Shown in pieces: positions 18,589 to 26,404 of a stretch of 64,000 nt of DNA. Below the pieces are notes generated by a model, which was not told the origin of the DNA, searched no databases, and saw nothing but the letters and a program-made list of their open reading frames with translations. Each line of letters begins with the position of its first letter. Position 1 is the first letter of the stretch. The position numbers and the translations under genes are program-made. Source of the DNA: Nocardioides kribbensis (GTDB taxonomy: Bacteria > Actinomycetota > Actinomycetes > Propionibacteriales > Nocardioidaceae); the NCBI RefSeq assembly GCF_015070375.1, contig NZ_JADCLL010000002.1:248001-312000 (forward strand), written 5' to 3'.

Positions 18589-18634
18589 GTGCGGCGTGGG
18601 GGTGGTGCGGCGTGGGGTGGTGCGGCGTGGGGTG
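18589..18634. repeat. 15-16 bp tandem repeat between nfeD-like gene and flotillin
   Basis: Three units beginning GTGCGGCGTGGGG (18589-18604, 18605-18619, 18620-18634) occupy the spacer just upstream of the flotillin ribosome site on the minus strand. The first unit has one extra G. This is the type of tract that changes copy number by slippage. Confidence 0.8.
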
Positions 18635-18668
18635 GTGGAGCCGGGGGGGGAGGGGTGCCGCGGACGGG

Positions 18669-19181
18669 TCAGCGGACCTCGGGCCACAGCGGGGCGACGG
18701 TGACCGCGGTGGGGGAGAGGACGCTGGTGACGTGCACCGGGGTGCCGGGGTCGAGCGGCTCATCGGCGCGGGCGTTGAGGCGCATCGTGTGCCCCCCGAC
18801 CAGGACGTCGACGACCCCGAACCCGTCGGCGGGGATGCCGGTGACCACCCGGCCGTCGCGGCCCCGGGTGTCGTCGGTGGTGAGGGTGGCGTCGCTGCCG
18901 CCGTCGCGCACCAGCCGGGTCAGCCAGGAGGCGAACCACCCGAAGGCCACGCCCGAGACCACGCCGACCGGCAGCGAGACGAGCAGCGGTGCGTCGAGGG
19001 CCTCCGCGATCGCGCCGCCGAAGCCGAGGGCGGCGAGGAAGGCGCCGAGCACCGCGGTGGAGAAGGCGTCGCCGAGCGCGTCGACCGCGCCGTCGAGGAG
19101 CCCGTCGAGGGCGTCGCCCAGCAGCAGCGAGACCGCGAGCACGAGCAGGCCGACGAGCCCGACCACCAGGTAGACCGTCAC
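18669..19181 (-). CDS. NfeD-like membrane protein, flotillin partner
   Basis: 170 residues from a GTG with GGGAG 7 nt upstream. An upstream in-frame ATG at 19229 would add 16 residues and is the alternative start. Membrane segments: VYLVVGLVGLLVLAVSLLL, a Gly/Ala-rich stretch near LGAFLAALGFGGAIAEAL, and VSLPVGVVSGVAFGWFASWL. The C-terminus is an OB-fold-like beta domain (GRDGRVVTGIPADGFGVVDV, GTPVHVTSVLSPTAVTVAP) typical of YuaF/NfeD proteins. It should cooperate with the downstream flotillin in membrane organisation. Confidence 0.82.
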   Translation of the reverse strand: MTVYLVVGLVGLLVLAVSLLLGDALDGLLDGAVDALGDAFSTAVLGAFLAALGFGGAIAEALDAPLLVSLPVGVVSGVAFGWFASWLTRLVRDGGSDATLTTDDTRGRDGRVVTGIPADGFGVVDVLVGGHTMRLNARADEPLDPGTPVHVTSVLSPTAVTVAPLWPEVR

Positions 19182-19306
19182 CGCCGTGCTCCCGCCCGCG
19201 TCCCGGGGCGGGGCGCTGGGCCTCAGCATGTCCGGCCCCCCGGCGTGCGAAACACCGGGGCGCCCTGCTCCCCCGGACCGGGCCGGCGGTGGGGGACGAT
19301 CGGGGC

Positions 19307-20413
19307 GTGGAGATGTGGGGTGACCTCGCCGCGCGGTACGTCGACTTCGCGGCCTACGCCGACGGCGACTCCGCCTGCTTCGCCGACTGGGCGCGCCACG
19401 TGGCCGACGACCCCGAGGTGCTGGCCTGGATCGGGGCGCTGCCCGACGCCCGGCGCCAGCCCAACCTGGTGCTGGCCGCCGCCCGGTGGCACGGTGTGCC
19501 GGCTCCGGGGCCCTACTCCGCGTTGCGCGACGCGCTGCTCGCCGACGAGGGTGCCGTGCGCGCCACGATCCTGTCGCGCACCACGCAGACCAACGAGGTG
19601 CGCCGCCTGGCCACGCTGCGCCCCGCCCTGGTGGCGGCGACCCGTGGCGACGACCGTCCGCTGGCCCTGCTCGAGGTGGGCGCCAGCGCCGGGCTGTGCC
19701 TCTACCCCGACCGGTGGCGCTACCGCTGGGACCTGACGGGAGGCGCCCGGTCGGGCAGCGGGCCCGTCGTCACCGTGGGTGACCCGGCCGCGCCGCTGCT
19801 CACCTGCGCCCTCGACCCGGGCGCGTCCGGTGGAGCCGGGCGCGGGGGCCTCGACGGCGGCCTCGACGCGGGCCTCGACGGGGGCCTGCGCGGGCTGCTG
19901 ACCGGCCCGCTGCCGCCGGTGGTGTGGCGGGGCGGCCTCGACCTCAACCCGCTCGACGCGGCCGACCCCGACACCGTGGCGTGGCTGACCACGCTGGTCT
20001 GGCCCGAGCACGACGACCGCCGTGAGCTGCTGGCCCGCGCCGTCGAGGTGGCCCGGGCCGAGCCGCCCGACGTACGCCGGGGGGACCTGCTCACCGACCT
20101 CCCCGCCCTGGTGGAGGAGGTGGGCGGCGAGGCGCAGGTGGTCGTGGTGCACAGCGCGGTCGTGGCCTACCTCGCCGAGGAGGACCGGCGCCGCTTCGTG
20201 GCGATGATGCGCGAGCTCGTCGGGTCGGGGGCCTGCCGCTGGGTCAGCAACGAGGGCCGCGGCGTGCTGCCCGAGGTCACCGCCACCGGTCCCGCGCTGC
20301 CACCGGGGCGACAGACCTTCGTGCTCGGCCTCGACGGGCGGGCCCTGGCCTGGACCCACGGCCACGGGCGCAGCCTGGAGTGGTGCGCGCCGCCGGGAGG
20401 GCCGGGGGCCTGA
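19307..20413 (+). CDS. DUF2332-family protein
   Basis: 368 residues from a GTG; an ATG two codons later is an alternative. It matches the DUF2332 layout: RYVDFAAYADGDSACFADWA at the start, SRTTQTNEVRR, LALLEVGASAGLCLYPDRW, VWRGGLDLNPLD, the WPEHDDRRELLARA segment and VVVHSAVVAYL. The GASAGL segment resembles a methyltransferase-like nucleotide motif, but no activity is established. A Gly/Asp/Leu repeat (GGLDGGLDAGLDGGLRGL) in the middle comes from a near-perfect tandem repeat at about 19849-19893. A GACGAT hexamer 6 nt before the GTG could be a -10. Confidence 0.85.
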   Translation: MEMWGDLAARYVDFAAYADGDSACFADWARHVADDPEVLAWIGALPDARRQPNLVLAAARWHGVPAPGPYSALRDALLADEGAVRATILSRTTQTNEVRRLATLRPALVAATRGDDRPLALLEVGASAGLCLYPDRWRYRWDLTGGARSGSGPVVTVGDPAAPLLTCALDPGASGGAGRGGLDGGLDAGLDGGLRGLLTGPLPPVVWRGGLDLNPLDAADPDTVAWLTTLVWPEHDDRRELLARAVEVARAEPPDVRRGDLLTDLPALVEEVGGEAQVVVVHSAVVAYLAEEDRRRFVAMMRELVGSGACRWVSNEGRGVLPEVTATGPALPPGRQTFVLGLDGRALAWTHGHGRSLEWCAPPGGPGA

Positions 20414-20414
20414 C

Positions 20415-20433
20415 GGCGCCCACCCGTGGGGCC
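20415..20433. terminator. Small hairpin between the DUF2332 gene and facing LuxR gene
   Basis: CCCAC (20419-20423) and GTGGG (20426-20430), flanked by GGC and GCC, form a short imperfect hairpin in the 34-bp gap between convergent stop codons. A 2-nt loop makes it weak. Confidence 0.3.
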
Positions 20434-20447
20434 GCGGATCGCGCGGG

Positions 20448-22070
20448 TCAGCCCTCGAGCAGCGCCCGCAGGCCGGTGCGTGAGGTGACCCCGAGCTTGC
20501 GGTAGACCCGCGAGAGGTGCCACTCGACCGCCTTGACCGTGACCCCGAGCTCCTCGGCCACCTGACGGTTGGTGGAGCCGGCCATCGCCAGGCCCGCCAC
20601 CCGCCGTTCCCGGGCGCCCAGCGGGGCCAGCACCTCGGCGGCGATGCGCCGTGGCGACTCCCCGAGGTGCTCGAGCAGGCGGCGGACCCGGCCGTGCAGG
20701 GGCCAGAGACCGTGGGTGCTCGCGAAGGCCTCGGCGGTGCGCAGCAGCGCGACCGCGCGCGGGGCACCGCCCGGGGTCAGGGCCAGCACCCCGGCCAGGT
20801 CGACGTCGACCTGGGCGGCGAGCCGTGCGAGGTCGGGTCGACCGGCCAGCAGCGTGCGCGCCTCCTCGAGGCGGGCCGTGCGCTCGGGGCCGGCGAGCAG
20901 GCTCGCCCGCGTGCGCAGCGCCCCGGCCCGGGCGTACGTCGACCCCGCCCGGTCGGCCGCGGCGAGGTGGTCGCCCACCAGCGCCTCGGCCTCGCCGCGG
21001 CGCCCGGCGCGCGCCAGGGCCATCGCCAGCGAGGCGCGCCAGGGCAGGTCGGCGGGTGCGGCGTCGGGGGCGAGCCGGCCGGCGGCGCTCGCGTGCTCCA
21101 CCGCCCCGGCGTGGTCGCCGGAGGCGGCGCACAGCTCGGCGAGCGCGTGCTGACGCACGGCCTCGGGGTGGGGGTCCACCAGACCCCCCGGGGCGGCTCC
21201 GGACGCCGACGCGACGTCGGTGGTGCTGCTGCTCGACGGGGCGGGTCGCGGGGGTGCGGTGGTGTCGAGGGCGCGGAGGGCCCGGCCGACGTCGAGTGCG
21301 GAGCCCAGGTCGCCGGCGCACAGGTGGGCGTCCAGGGCCGTCGCCAGCGCTGCGACCTCCAGGTGCACGGGCAGGCCGGCGCGGGCCGCGTCGGGCCGTG
21401 GGTGGGGGTCGGCAGTGAGCGCGTCGAGGGCGGCGAGGGTCTCCTCGACCCGCCCCGCACGCAGCAGGTGGACCGCCCGGGTCAGTGACAGGGAGGCGGC
21501 GTCGGCGGGGTCGTCGGCGACGGGGGCAGGGGTCGACGCGGAGGTGGCCGGGGTGGCCGGGGTGGCCGAGGTGGCCGAGGTGGCCGAGGTGCCGGCGGAG
21601 GTGAGGGCCGAGGTGGGGGCACCGTCGCCCGCGGTCGTGGCGGCGCGGTCGGCGAGGGGCCCGGTGGCCTGCACGGACCCGCTGGACCCGAGGTGGCTCA
21701 GCGGGCGGCGGCCCTGCTGGCCGTCGAGCTGGCCGTCGCGCGCACCCTCGAGCGGGGTCAGGTCCACGGGACCAGCGCCGAGCAGGCCCCTGCTCAGCGC
21801 GGCGGCGAGGTCGGCCGGCCCGGGCTGGCGGGCGGTCGGGCGGTGCTGCGGTGACCGCGCCGCCCCGGTGGGGCGCGCGGGCGCGGGTCGGGCCGCGGTG
21901 GCGGGCGCGTCGGCCGCGGGGCCGTCCGCCGGCGTGGTCCCCGCCACCGGCGTGGTCCCAGCCGCCGGCGGCGCGGGTCGGGGCGGCGTGGCCGCGGACG
22001 GCGCGGGTGCGGTCGACGGAGCGTCCTCGAGGTGCCGGCCGCCGGTCGCGGCGGCCGTGGTGGCCTGCAT
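20448..22070 (-). CDS. LuxR-type transcriptional regulator without ATPase domain
   Basis: 540 residues from the ATG at 22070; a GTG two codons earlier is the alternative. The first 170 residues are Ala/Pro/Thr-rich low complexity and include an ATSATSATPATPATSA run from a 9-bp tandem DNA repeat near 21541-21590. A TPR-like helical region follows, and the C-terminal helix-turn-helix reads LGARERRVAGLAMAGSTNRQ and AVEWHLSRVYRKLGVTSR. It resembles the C-terminal half of LAL regulators but has no P-loop. TAACCT (22082-22077) lies 6 nt before the ATG and contains the TAA stop of the upstream gene, so it may be expressed from its own leaderless promoter. Confidence 0.85.
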   Translation of the reverse strand: MQATTAAATGGRHLEDAPSTAPAPSAATPPRPAPPAAGTTPVAGTTPADGPAADAPATAARPAPARPTGAARSPQHRPTARQPGPADLAAALSRGLLGAGPVDLTPLEGARDGQLDGQQGRRPLSHLGSSGSVQATGPLADRAATTAGDGAPTSALTSAGTSATSATSATPATPATSASTPAPVADDPADAASLSLTRAVHLLRAGRVEETLAALDALTADPHPRPDAARAGLPVHLEVAALATALDAHLCAGDLGSALDVGRALRALDTTAPPRPAPSSSSTTDVASASGAAPGGLVDPHPEAVRQHALAELCAASGDHAGAVEHASAAGRLAPDAAPADLPWRASLAMALARAGRRGEAEALVGDHLAAADRAGSTYARAGALRTRASLLAGPERTARLEEARTLLAGRPDLARLAAQVDVDLAGVLALTPGGAPRAVALLRTAEAFASTHGLWPLHGRVRRLLEHLGESPRRIAAEVLAPLGARERRVAGLAMAGSTNRQVAEELGVTVKAVEWHLSRVYRKLGVTSRTGLRALLEG

Positions 22071-22079
22071 GGGCACAGG

Positions 22080-22997
22080 TTAGGAAGCGCGACGGCCCGG
22101 TGGTGGGCGTTCGCCGGGATTGGTGTCGCCGAGACGCGGGTCCTCCCGCAGCGGTCCAGTCAGGTCACGACCCAGGTGGGCCATCAGCGTCGCGGTGCAC
22201 GGACCGGACAGCCGGTCGGCGCCCCGCGCACCGGGTCGGCCGACGGGCCCACCGCCGGTGGGGAGGGCGGGCGCGAAGCGCGGGCCGCGGTCGGCCGGCC
22301 CGACGCAGGCGCGCGCGACCGGCAGCAGGTCGGCGGCGAGGGCGTCGGGCAGCGTGCGGTCGAGTCCCGCTGCCCGGGCGACGTCCCAGCCGTGCACGGC
22401 GACCTCGAGCGCCGCCGCTGCCACCACGGTCGCCACGCCCAGGGAGCGGTCGGCCACCGCGACCACCTCGGCGCCGTCGTCCGGGCCCTCCGGGTCACCG
22501 CCGACGACCGAGCCCGCTGACTCCGCCGGGCCCGTCGGGCGTGGCGGGTCGCCGGGCGTGGCGTCCGCAGGCGTGGAGGGGCGACGCCCTGCACCGCGGC
22601 CGCCCGAGCGCACGGTGTGGGCCCGGGAGACCCAGGCGGTGAGCAGGAGGTCGGCCCGCCGGCGTACGTCGCGCACCTGCCCGACCGGGTCGGCCGGCGG
22701 ATCGCACCACGGCGTGCCGGGCGGGGACGTCCGCGTCGGCCCCCCGGGATCCTGCGACGCGCCGGCACCCGGTGGGCGGGCCACCTCCACGTGACCACCG
22801 GCGGCCTCCGTGAAGGCGTCGAGGGAGTCGGCGAGGTGGGCGAGCAGCGTCTCGAGGTCCCACGCGGTGCACGGCGTCGGCGCCCGCAGCAGCCCGGGTC
22901 GTGAGGGCAGCGCCGCCTCCAGGTCGTGGAGCACGACCCGGGTGTGGGCCAGGGAGCGCTCCAGCAGCTCGACCGCCGGGTCGAGCTGCGAGGTCAC
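22080..22997 (-). CDS. TIGR03086-like mycothiol-dependent-enzyme-fold protein
   Basis: 305 residues from a GTG whose GTGA overlaps the sigma-factor stop. The start has the DinB/maleylpyruvate-isomerase helical bundle (PTPCTAWDLETLLAHLADSL). The later ALEVAVHGWDVARAAG is the usual second metal-site helix of this group. Family members bind a divalent metal through His residues and often use mycothiol; no reaction can be assigned. It is longer than the usual 190-200 residues because of Pro/Gly-rich inserts (about 85-170 and the tail). The coupling to an ECF sigma factor is a common actinobacterial arrangement and suggests a shared stress response. Confidence 0.75.
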   Translation of the reverse strand: MTSQLDPAVELLERSLAHTRVVLHDLEAALPSRPGLLRAPTPCTAWDLETLLAHLADSLDAFTEAAGGHVEVARPPGAGASQDPGGPTRTSPPGTPWCDPPADPVGQVRDVRRRADLLLTAWVSRAHTVRSGGRGAGRRPSTPADATPGDPPRPTGPAESAGSVVGGDPEGPDDGAEVVAVADRSLGVATVVAAAALEVAVHGWDVARAAGLDRTLPDALAADLLPVARACVGPADRGPRFAPALPTGGGPVGRPGARGADRLSGPCTATLMAHLGRDLTGPLREDPRLGDTNPGERPPPGRRAS

Positions 22998-24091
22998 CGG
23001 TGGCTCGCCGGCGCGGCGACGGCCCGGTCGACCGCCGGCGCGGGGTCGCCGGGCTCGTAGGTCGCGGGCAGCCGCGCGGGCAGCCCGAAGGCGGTGAAGT
23101 CGACCCCGAAGAAGGCCCTCACGTGGCGCACGCGGTCGGCGTCGAGCTCGACCACCTGGAGGTGGAAGGGCTCGAAGTCGCCCGCGGGGGTGCGCATGTA
23201 GAGACCGAAGGCGGGCTGGCCGTTGGCGGCGGTGGCCAGCATCGGCATGTCGTGGTGGCCGCCCGGGCACTGGCCGCCGATGAGGGCGCCGATGTTGTCG
23301 GCGCCGACGTACCACCCCGTGAAGGGCGGCATCTCCCAGATCGCGTCGGCGCGCAGCATGCTGACGATGCGGTCGACGTCCTTGCGCCAGAAGGCGTCGA
23401 CGTAGGCCTCGAGCAGCCGCTCCTGGTCGCCGGTGAGGTCCTGCTCGACGGTGTCCTCGGTGAGGCCGCGCTGGGCCATCTGCGCGTGGGCGCGCTGGAG
23501 GGCGGAGTTGACCGCCGCGGGCGTGGTGTCGAGGGCGGCCGCGACCTCCGCGGCCGACCAGCGCAGCACGTCGCGCAGGATGAGCACGGCCCGCTGCCGG
23601 GCCGGGAGGTGCTGGAGCGCGGCCACGAAGGCCAGCCGGATGGAGTCGCGCTCGGCGACGACCACGGCGGCGTCGGGCACGGGCTCGAGCCAGGCGATCT
23701 CGTGATTCTCCTCCAGGGCGTCGCCGGCCGGCTGGTCGGAGGTGCCGAGGCCGGCCGGGAGCGGACGACGGGGTCGGCCCTCGAGGTTGGTCAGGCAGAC
23801 GTTGGTGGCGATCCGGTAGAGCCACGTGCGCACCGACGATCGGCCCTGGAAGTCGGCCGAGGCGCGCCAGGCGCGCAGGAAGGTCTCCTGCACGAGGTCC
23901 TCGGCCTCGTGCACGGAGCCGCTCATCCGGTAGCAGTGGGCCAGCAGCTCGCGCTGGTAGCGCTCGGTGAGCGCGGGGAAGTCGGCGAGCTCGGCGCCTC
24001 CCGTCGTCGCCGCGGGTGTCGCCGCGGGTGTCGCCGCGGATGTCGCTGTCTCGGTCATGGCCTGGTCCCTCGTCGCCGTCGCCACCGTCAT
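22994..24091 (-). CDS. ECF sigma factor with C-terminal SnoaL-like domain (SigG/SigX5 type)
   Basis: 365 residues. AGGAG precedes the ATG by 6 nt. A Thr/Ala-rich leader is followed by sigma region 2 (RYQRELLAHCYRMSGSVHEA, DLVQETFLRAWRAS, RTWLYRIATNVCL) and region 4 (LQHLPARQRAVLILRDVLRW, SAAEVAAALDTTPAAVNSAL). A SnoaL/NTF2-like domain from about 225 to 345 (AYVDAFWRKDVDRIVSMLRA, IWEMPPFTGWYVG) replaces a separate anti-sigma factor in this ECF group. It redirects RNA polymerase; the regulon is unknown. The inverted repeat at 24129-24149 lies in its promoter region. Confidence 0.93.
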   Translation of the reverse strand: MTVATATRDQAMTETATSAATPAATPAATTGGAELADFPALTERYQRELLAHCYRMSGSVHEAEDLVQETFLRAWRASADFQGRSSVRTWLYRIATNVCLTNLEGRPRRPLPAGLGTSDQPAGDALEENHEIAWLEPVPDAAVVVAERDSIRLAFVAALQHLPARQRAVLILRDVLRWSAAEVAAALDTTPAAVNSALQRAHAQMAQRGLTEDTVEQDLTGDQERLLEAYVDAFWRKDVDRIVSMLRADAIWEMPPFTGWYVGADNIGALIGGQCPGGHHDMPMLATAANGQPAFGLYMRTPAGDFEPFHLQVVELDADRVRHVRAFFGVDFTAFGLPARLPATYEPGDPAPAVDRAVAAPASHR

Positions 24092-24394
24092 CGTGCGCTC
24101 CTGTCGTCCAGCAGTGTGCTCCCTCCCACCGACCGGCGTCGACGGTCGGACTCATCGCTGGGCGGCCGGTCGACGCGCGACGGGCCCCGGTGGGCGGGCC
24201 GGGCGGCCCGGGCCGGGAGCGCCGACCCGGCCCGGAGGCTGAGGGGGAGGCGTACGCCGACGCGGCCCGCACCGCCGGCACGGTGGGGCGCCGTCAGGAG
24301 CGGCGCGAGCGGCGCCATCATGGCCGCGGGTGGCACGATCGCCCACCCGCACCGCAGACCCGACCGGCATCCTCGACCCCGGAGTGCTTCCCCC
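24092..24394. promoter_or_regulatory. Divergent promoter region, sigma factor / lipid kinase
   Basis: A 303-bp gap between divergent genes with no coding signal. It holds two inverted repeats: CCGACCG-N7-CGGTCGG at 24129-24149, nearer the sigma factor, and GCGGGTGG-N9-CCACCCGC at 24326-24350, about 45 bp before the kinase start. Either could be an operator. No clear -35/-10 pair was found. Confidence 0.4.
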
Positions 24395-25303
24395 GTGACC
24401 CGATCCTTCACGTTCCTCGTCAATCCCGCCTCGGGCGACGGCGCCGCACCCGAGGCGGTCCTGCCGGTCGCGCGGCTGCTGCGCGGGGCCGGCGCCCGGG
24501 TCGACGTCGCCTCCTCCTCGGGCCCGCAGGCGGTGGCGGCGCTCGTGGCCCGGGCCGTCGAGCGCGGTGACGTCGTCGTCGCCGTCGGTGGCGACGGCAC
24601 GCTGTCGCACCTGGTCGGTGCGGTCTGCTCGGGGGGCGGGGTCGTCGGCGTGCTGCCCGCGGGTCGGGGCAACGACTTCGCCCGCATGCTGGGGCTGCCC
24701 ACCGAGCCCGAGGAGGTCGCCGAGCTGCTGCTCCACGGGGCGGAGCGCTGCGTCGACCTGCTCTCCTGGCAGGCCCCCGGCGCGCCCGAGCGCCTGGTCG
24801 CCGGCTCGGTCTACAGCGGGGTCGACGCCCGCGCCGCCGCGCTGGTGGACCGGATGCGCTGGACGCCGAAGCCGCTGCAGTACCCCCTCGGCGCCGTCCG
24901 CGCCCTGGCGACCTACCAGCCCGGCCGCTTCCGCGTCGTCGTCGACGGCGTGGTCGCGGAGTACGCCGCGGCCACCGTCGTCGTCGCCAACTCCGGCTAC
25001 TACGGCCAGGGCATGCGCATCGCCCCGTCCGCCCGCGTCGACGACGGGCTGCTCGACGTCGTCGTGGTCGAGGCGGCCTCGCGCCTGGAGCTGATCCGGC
25101 GCTTCCCGCGGATCTACGGCGGCTCCCACGTCGAGCTGCCCGAGGTCACGGTGCTCACCGGGCGACGCGTCGAGATCGCCGCCGACGCCCGTGCGTCGGT
25201 GCCGGTGGGCGCCGACGGCGAGGCCCTCGGGTCGCTCCCCGGTCTCGGCGGCCCGGCCGCCGTCGTCGAGCTGCGGCCCGGGGCGCTCCGCGTCGTCGGC
25301 TGA
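24395..25303 (+). CDS. Diacylglycerol kinase-family lipid kinase (YegS/BmrU type)
   Basis: 302 residues from a GTG with GGAG about 10 nt upstream. It opens TRSFTFLVNPASGDGAAPEA, followed by the phosphate-binding GGDGT (65-69) and VVGVLPAGRGNDFARMLGLP, both diagnostic of the catalytic domain. The C-terminal beta domain includes NSGYYGQGMRIAPSARVDDG and GADGEALG. The family phosphorylates lipid hydroxyls such as diacylglycerol or sphingoid bases at the membrane, and in actinobacteria may feed phosphatidylinositol mannoside synthesis. It appears monocistronic. Confidence 0.93.
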   Translation: MTRSFTFLVNPASGDGAAPEAVLPVARLLRGAGARVDVASSSGPQAVAALVARAVERGDVVVAVGGDGTLSHLVGAVCSGGGVVGVLPAGRGNDFARMLGLPTEPEEVAELLLHGAERCVDLLSWQAPGAPERLVAGSVYSGVDARAAALVDRMRWTPKPLQYPLGAVRALATYQPGRFRVVVDGVVAEYAAATVVVANSGYYGQGMRIAPSARVDDGLLDVVVVEAASRLELIRRFPRIYGGSHVELPEVTVLTGRRVEIAADARASVPVGADGEALGSLPGLGGPAAVVELRPGALRVVG

Positions 25304-25322
25304 GACGACGGCCGCGCGCATC

Positions 25323-25382
25323 GCCTTGCCCCGCCCCGCCTTGTCCCGCTCCGCCTTGTCCCGCTCCGCTTTGCCCCGCTCG
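25323..25382. repeat. 15-bp tandem repeat, four units
   Basis: Four adjacent 15-mers. The two central ones are identical (GCCTTGTCCCGCTCC) and the outer two differ at two or three positions. It begins 20 bp after the lipid kinase stop codon. Confidence 0.85.
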
Positions 25383-25525
25383 CCCTCACCTGCCTGCCCG
25401 GTCGCCCCCGGGGCCCCGTCACACCGGTCGCCTCTTCTGCCCGGGCGGTCCGCGCTCGGCAGTCGCCGGCGCTGGTGGCGGGCGCCGCGCGGGCTCAGAA
25501 GCCCCTCGGACGGCGACGTGTCTGC

Positions 25526-25549
25526 GGTTGAACGAACGTTCGATCAACC
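25526..25549. promoter_or_regulatory. Near-perfect 24-bp palindrome resembling a TetR operator
   Basis: Half-sites GGTTGAACGAAC and GTTCGATCAACC are complementary at 11 of 12 positions, with CGAACGTTCG at the core. This size and symmetry is typical of TetR-family operators. It lies mid-gap between convergent genes, so there is no obvious promoter for it to control. Confidence 0.5.
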
Positions 25550-25725
25550 CCAGGACGCGTTCGTGCCAGGGGGCCGCGGGCCGTCGGTGGGGGTCGGCGG
25601 CGGGTGGCGGCCTCTGGTCTCGGGGCAGGACGCTGCGCAGGAGGTCGGGCAGGTCGCCGATCGACCCGTGGCCCCGGCGTCCGATCGAGCGCTCTTCGGG
25701 AGTCGACCCGCGATACCTGGTCCGG

Positions 25726-26403
25726 TCAGGACCGGAAGGACCAGACCAGAAGCTCGGTGGGCACCGCGGCGGTGACCTCGTGGGCCGGCTCGTCGACGAA
25801 GAGGAAGGCGTCGCCGGCCTGCACCGGCTCGGCCAGCGAGGAGCGCACCAGCGCGCCCCGGGACACGAAGGCGTGCACCCGCGCGGCCTCGGGCAGGGTC
25901 GTGGCCTCGCCCGTGCCGAGCCGCACGACGTCGAGCCGCGCCCCGGCCACGCCCGGCACCTCGAGCGAGGTGGCGTCGGGGTGCACGGCGTACGACGGCG
26001 TCGCGCCGGGCTCGTCGGGGCGCAGCCACACCTGCACGAAGCGCACCGGGCCCGCGCCGCTGACGGCGACCTCGCTGTGGCTCACGCCGGCGCCTGCGCT
26101 CAGCAGCGCCAGCGACCCGGCCTCGACGCGGACCGGCTCGGCGGCGGTGTCGTCGACCGTGTGGGAGTGCTCCAGCGCGCCGCTGACGACGTAGGTGACG
26201 ATCTCCAGGTCGGTGTGGCGGTGGGCCTCGAAGCCGGTGCCGCCGCGCAGGTGGTGGTCGTCGTGGCACACGACCGGGCCGAACGAGAGCCGCTCGGGGT
26301 CGTAGTGCTCGCCGAAGGCGAAGGAGTGCTTCGTCTCCCGCCCCGCGGCCCGGCTGACGAAGCGGACAGTTCCCCGACGGATCTCGACGCTCACGGGCAT
26401 CAT
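25726..26403 (-). CDS. Pirin-family bicupin
   Basis: 225 residues; two consecutive ATG codons make the exact start ambiguous by one residue. The N-terminal cupin has the pirin signature FEAHRHTDLEIVTYVVSGAL and EHSHT, giving metal ligands around His61, His63 and His79 or His81. The second cupin is degenerate. Pirins act as metal-dependent quercetinases or as redox-sensing regulators; which applies is unknown. The gene is divergent from the GH1-like gene with one base pair between the outermost start codons, so each promoter must lie inside the other gene. Confidence 0.9.
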   Translation of the reverse strand: MMPVSVEIRRGTVRFVSRAAGRETKHSFAFGEHYDPERLSFGPVVCHDDHHLRGGTGFEAHRHTDLEIVTYVVSGALEHSHTVDDTAAEPVRVEAGSLALLSAGAGVSHSEVAVSGAGPVRFVQVWLRPDEPGATPSYAVHPDATSLEVPGVAGARLDVVRLGTGEATTLPEAARVHAFVSRGALVRSSLAEPVQAGDAFLFVDEPAHEVTAAVPTELLVWSFRS

Positions 26404-26404
26404 T

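Larger units (their letters stand above)
25304..25725. other. Non-coding gap with tandem repeat and an orphan operator-like palindrome
   Basis: No plausible gene in 422 bp. It contains a 15-bp tandem repeat at 25323-25382, a near-perfect 24-bp palindrome at 25526-25549 (listed separately), and CTGGTCC/GGACCAG at 25717-25744 overlapping the pirin stop, which may act as a weak terminator. I see no IS remnant or tRNA. Confidence 0.5.
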
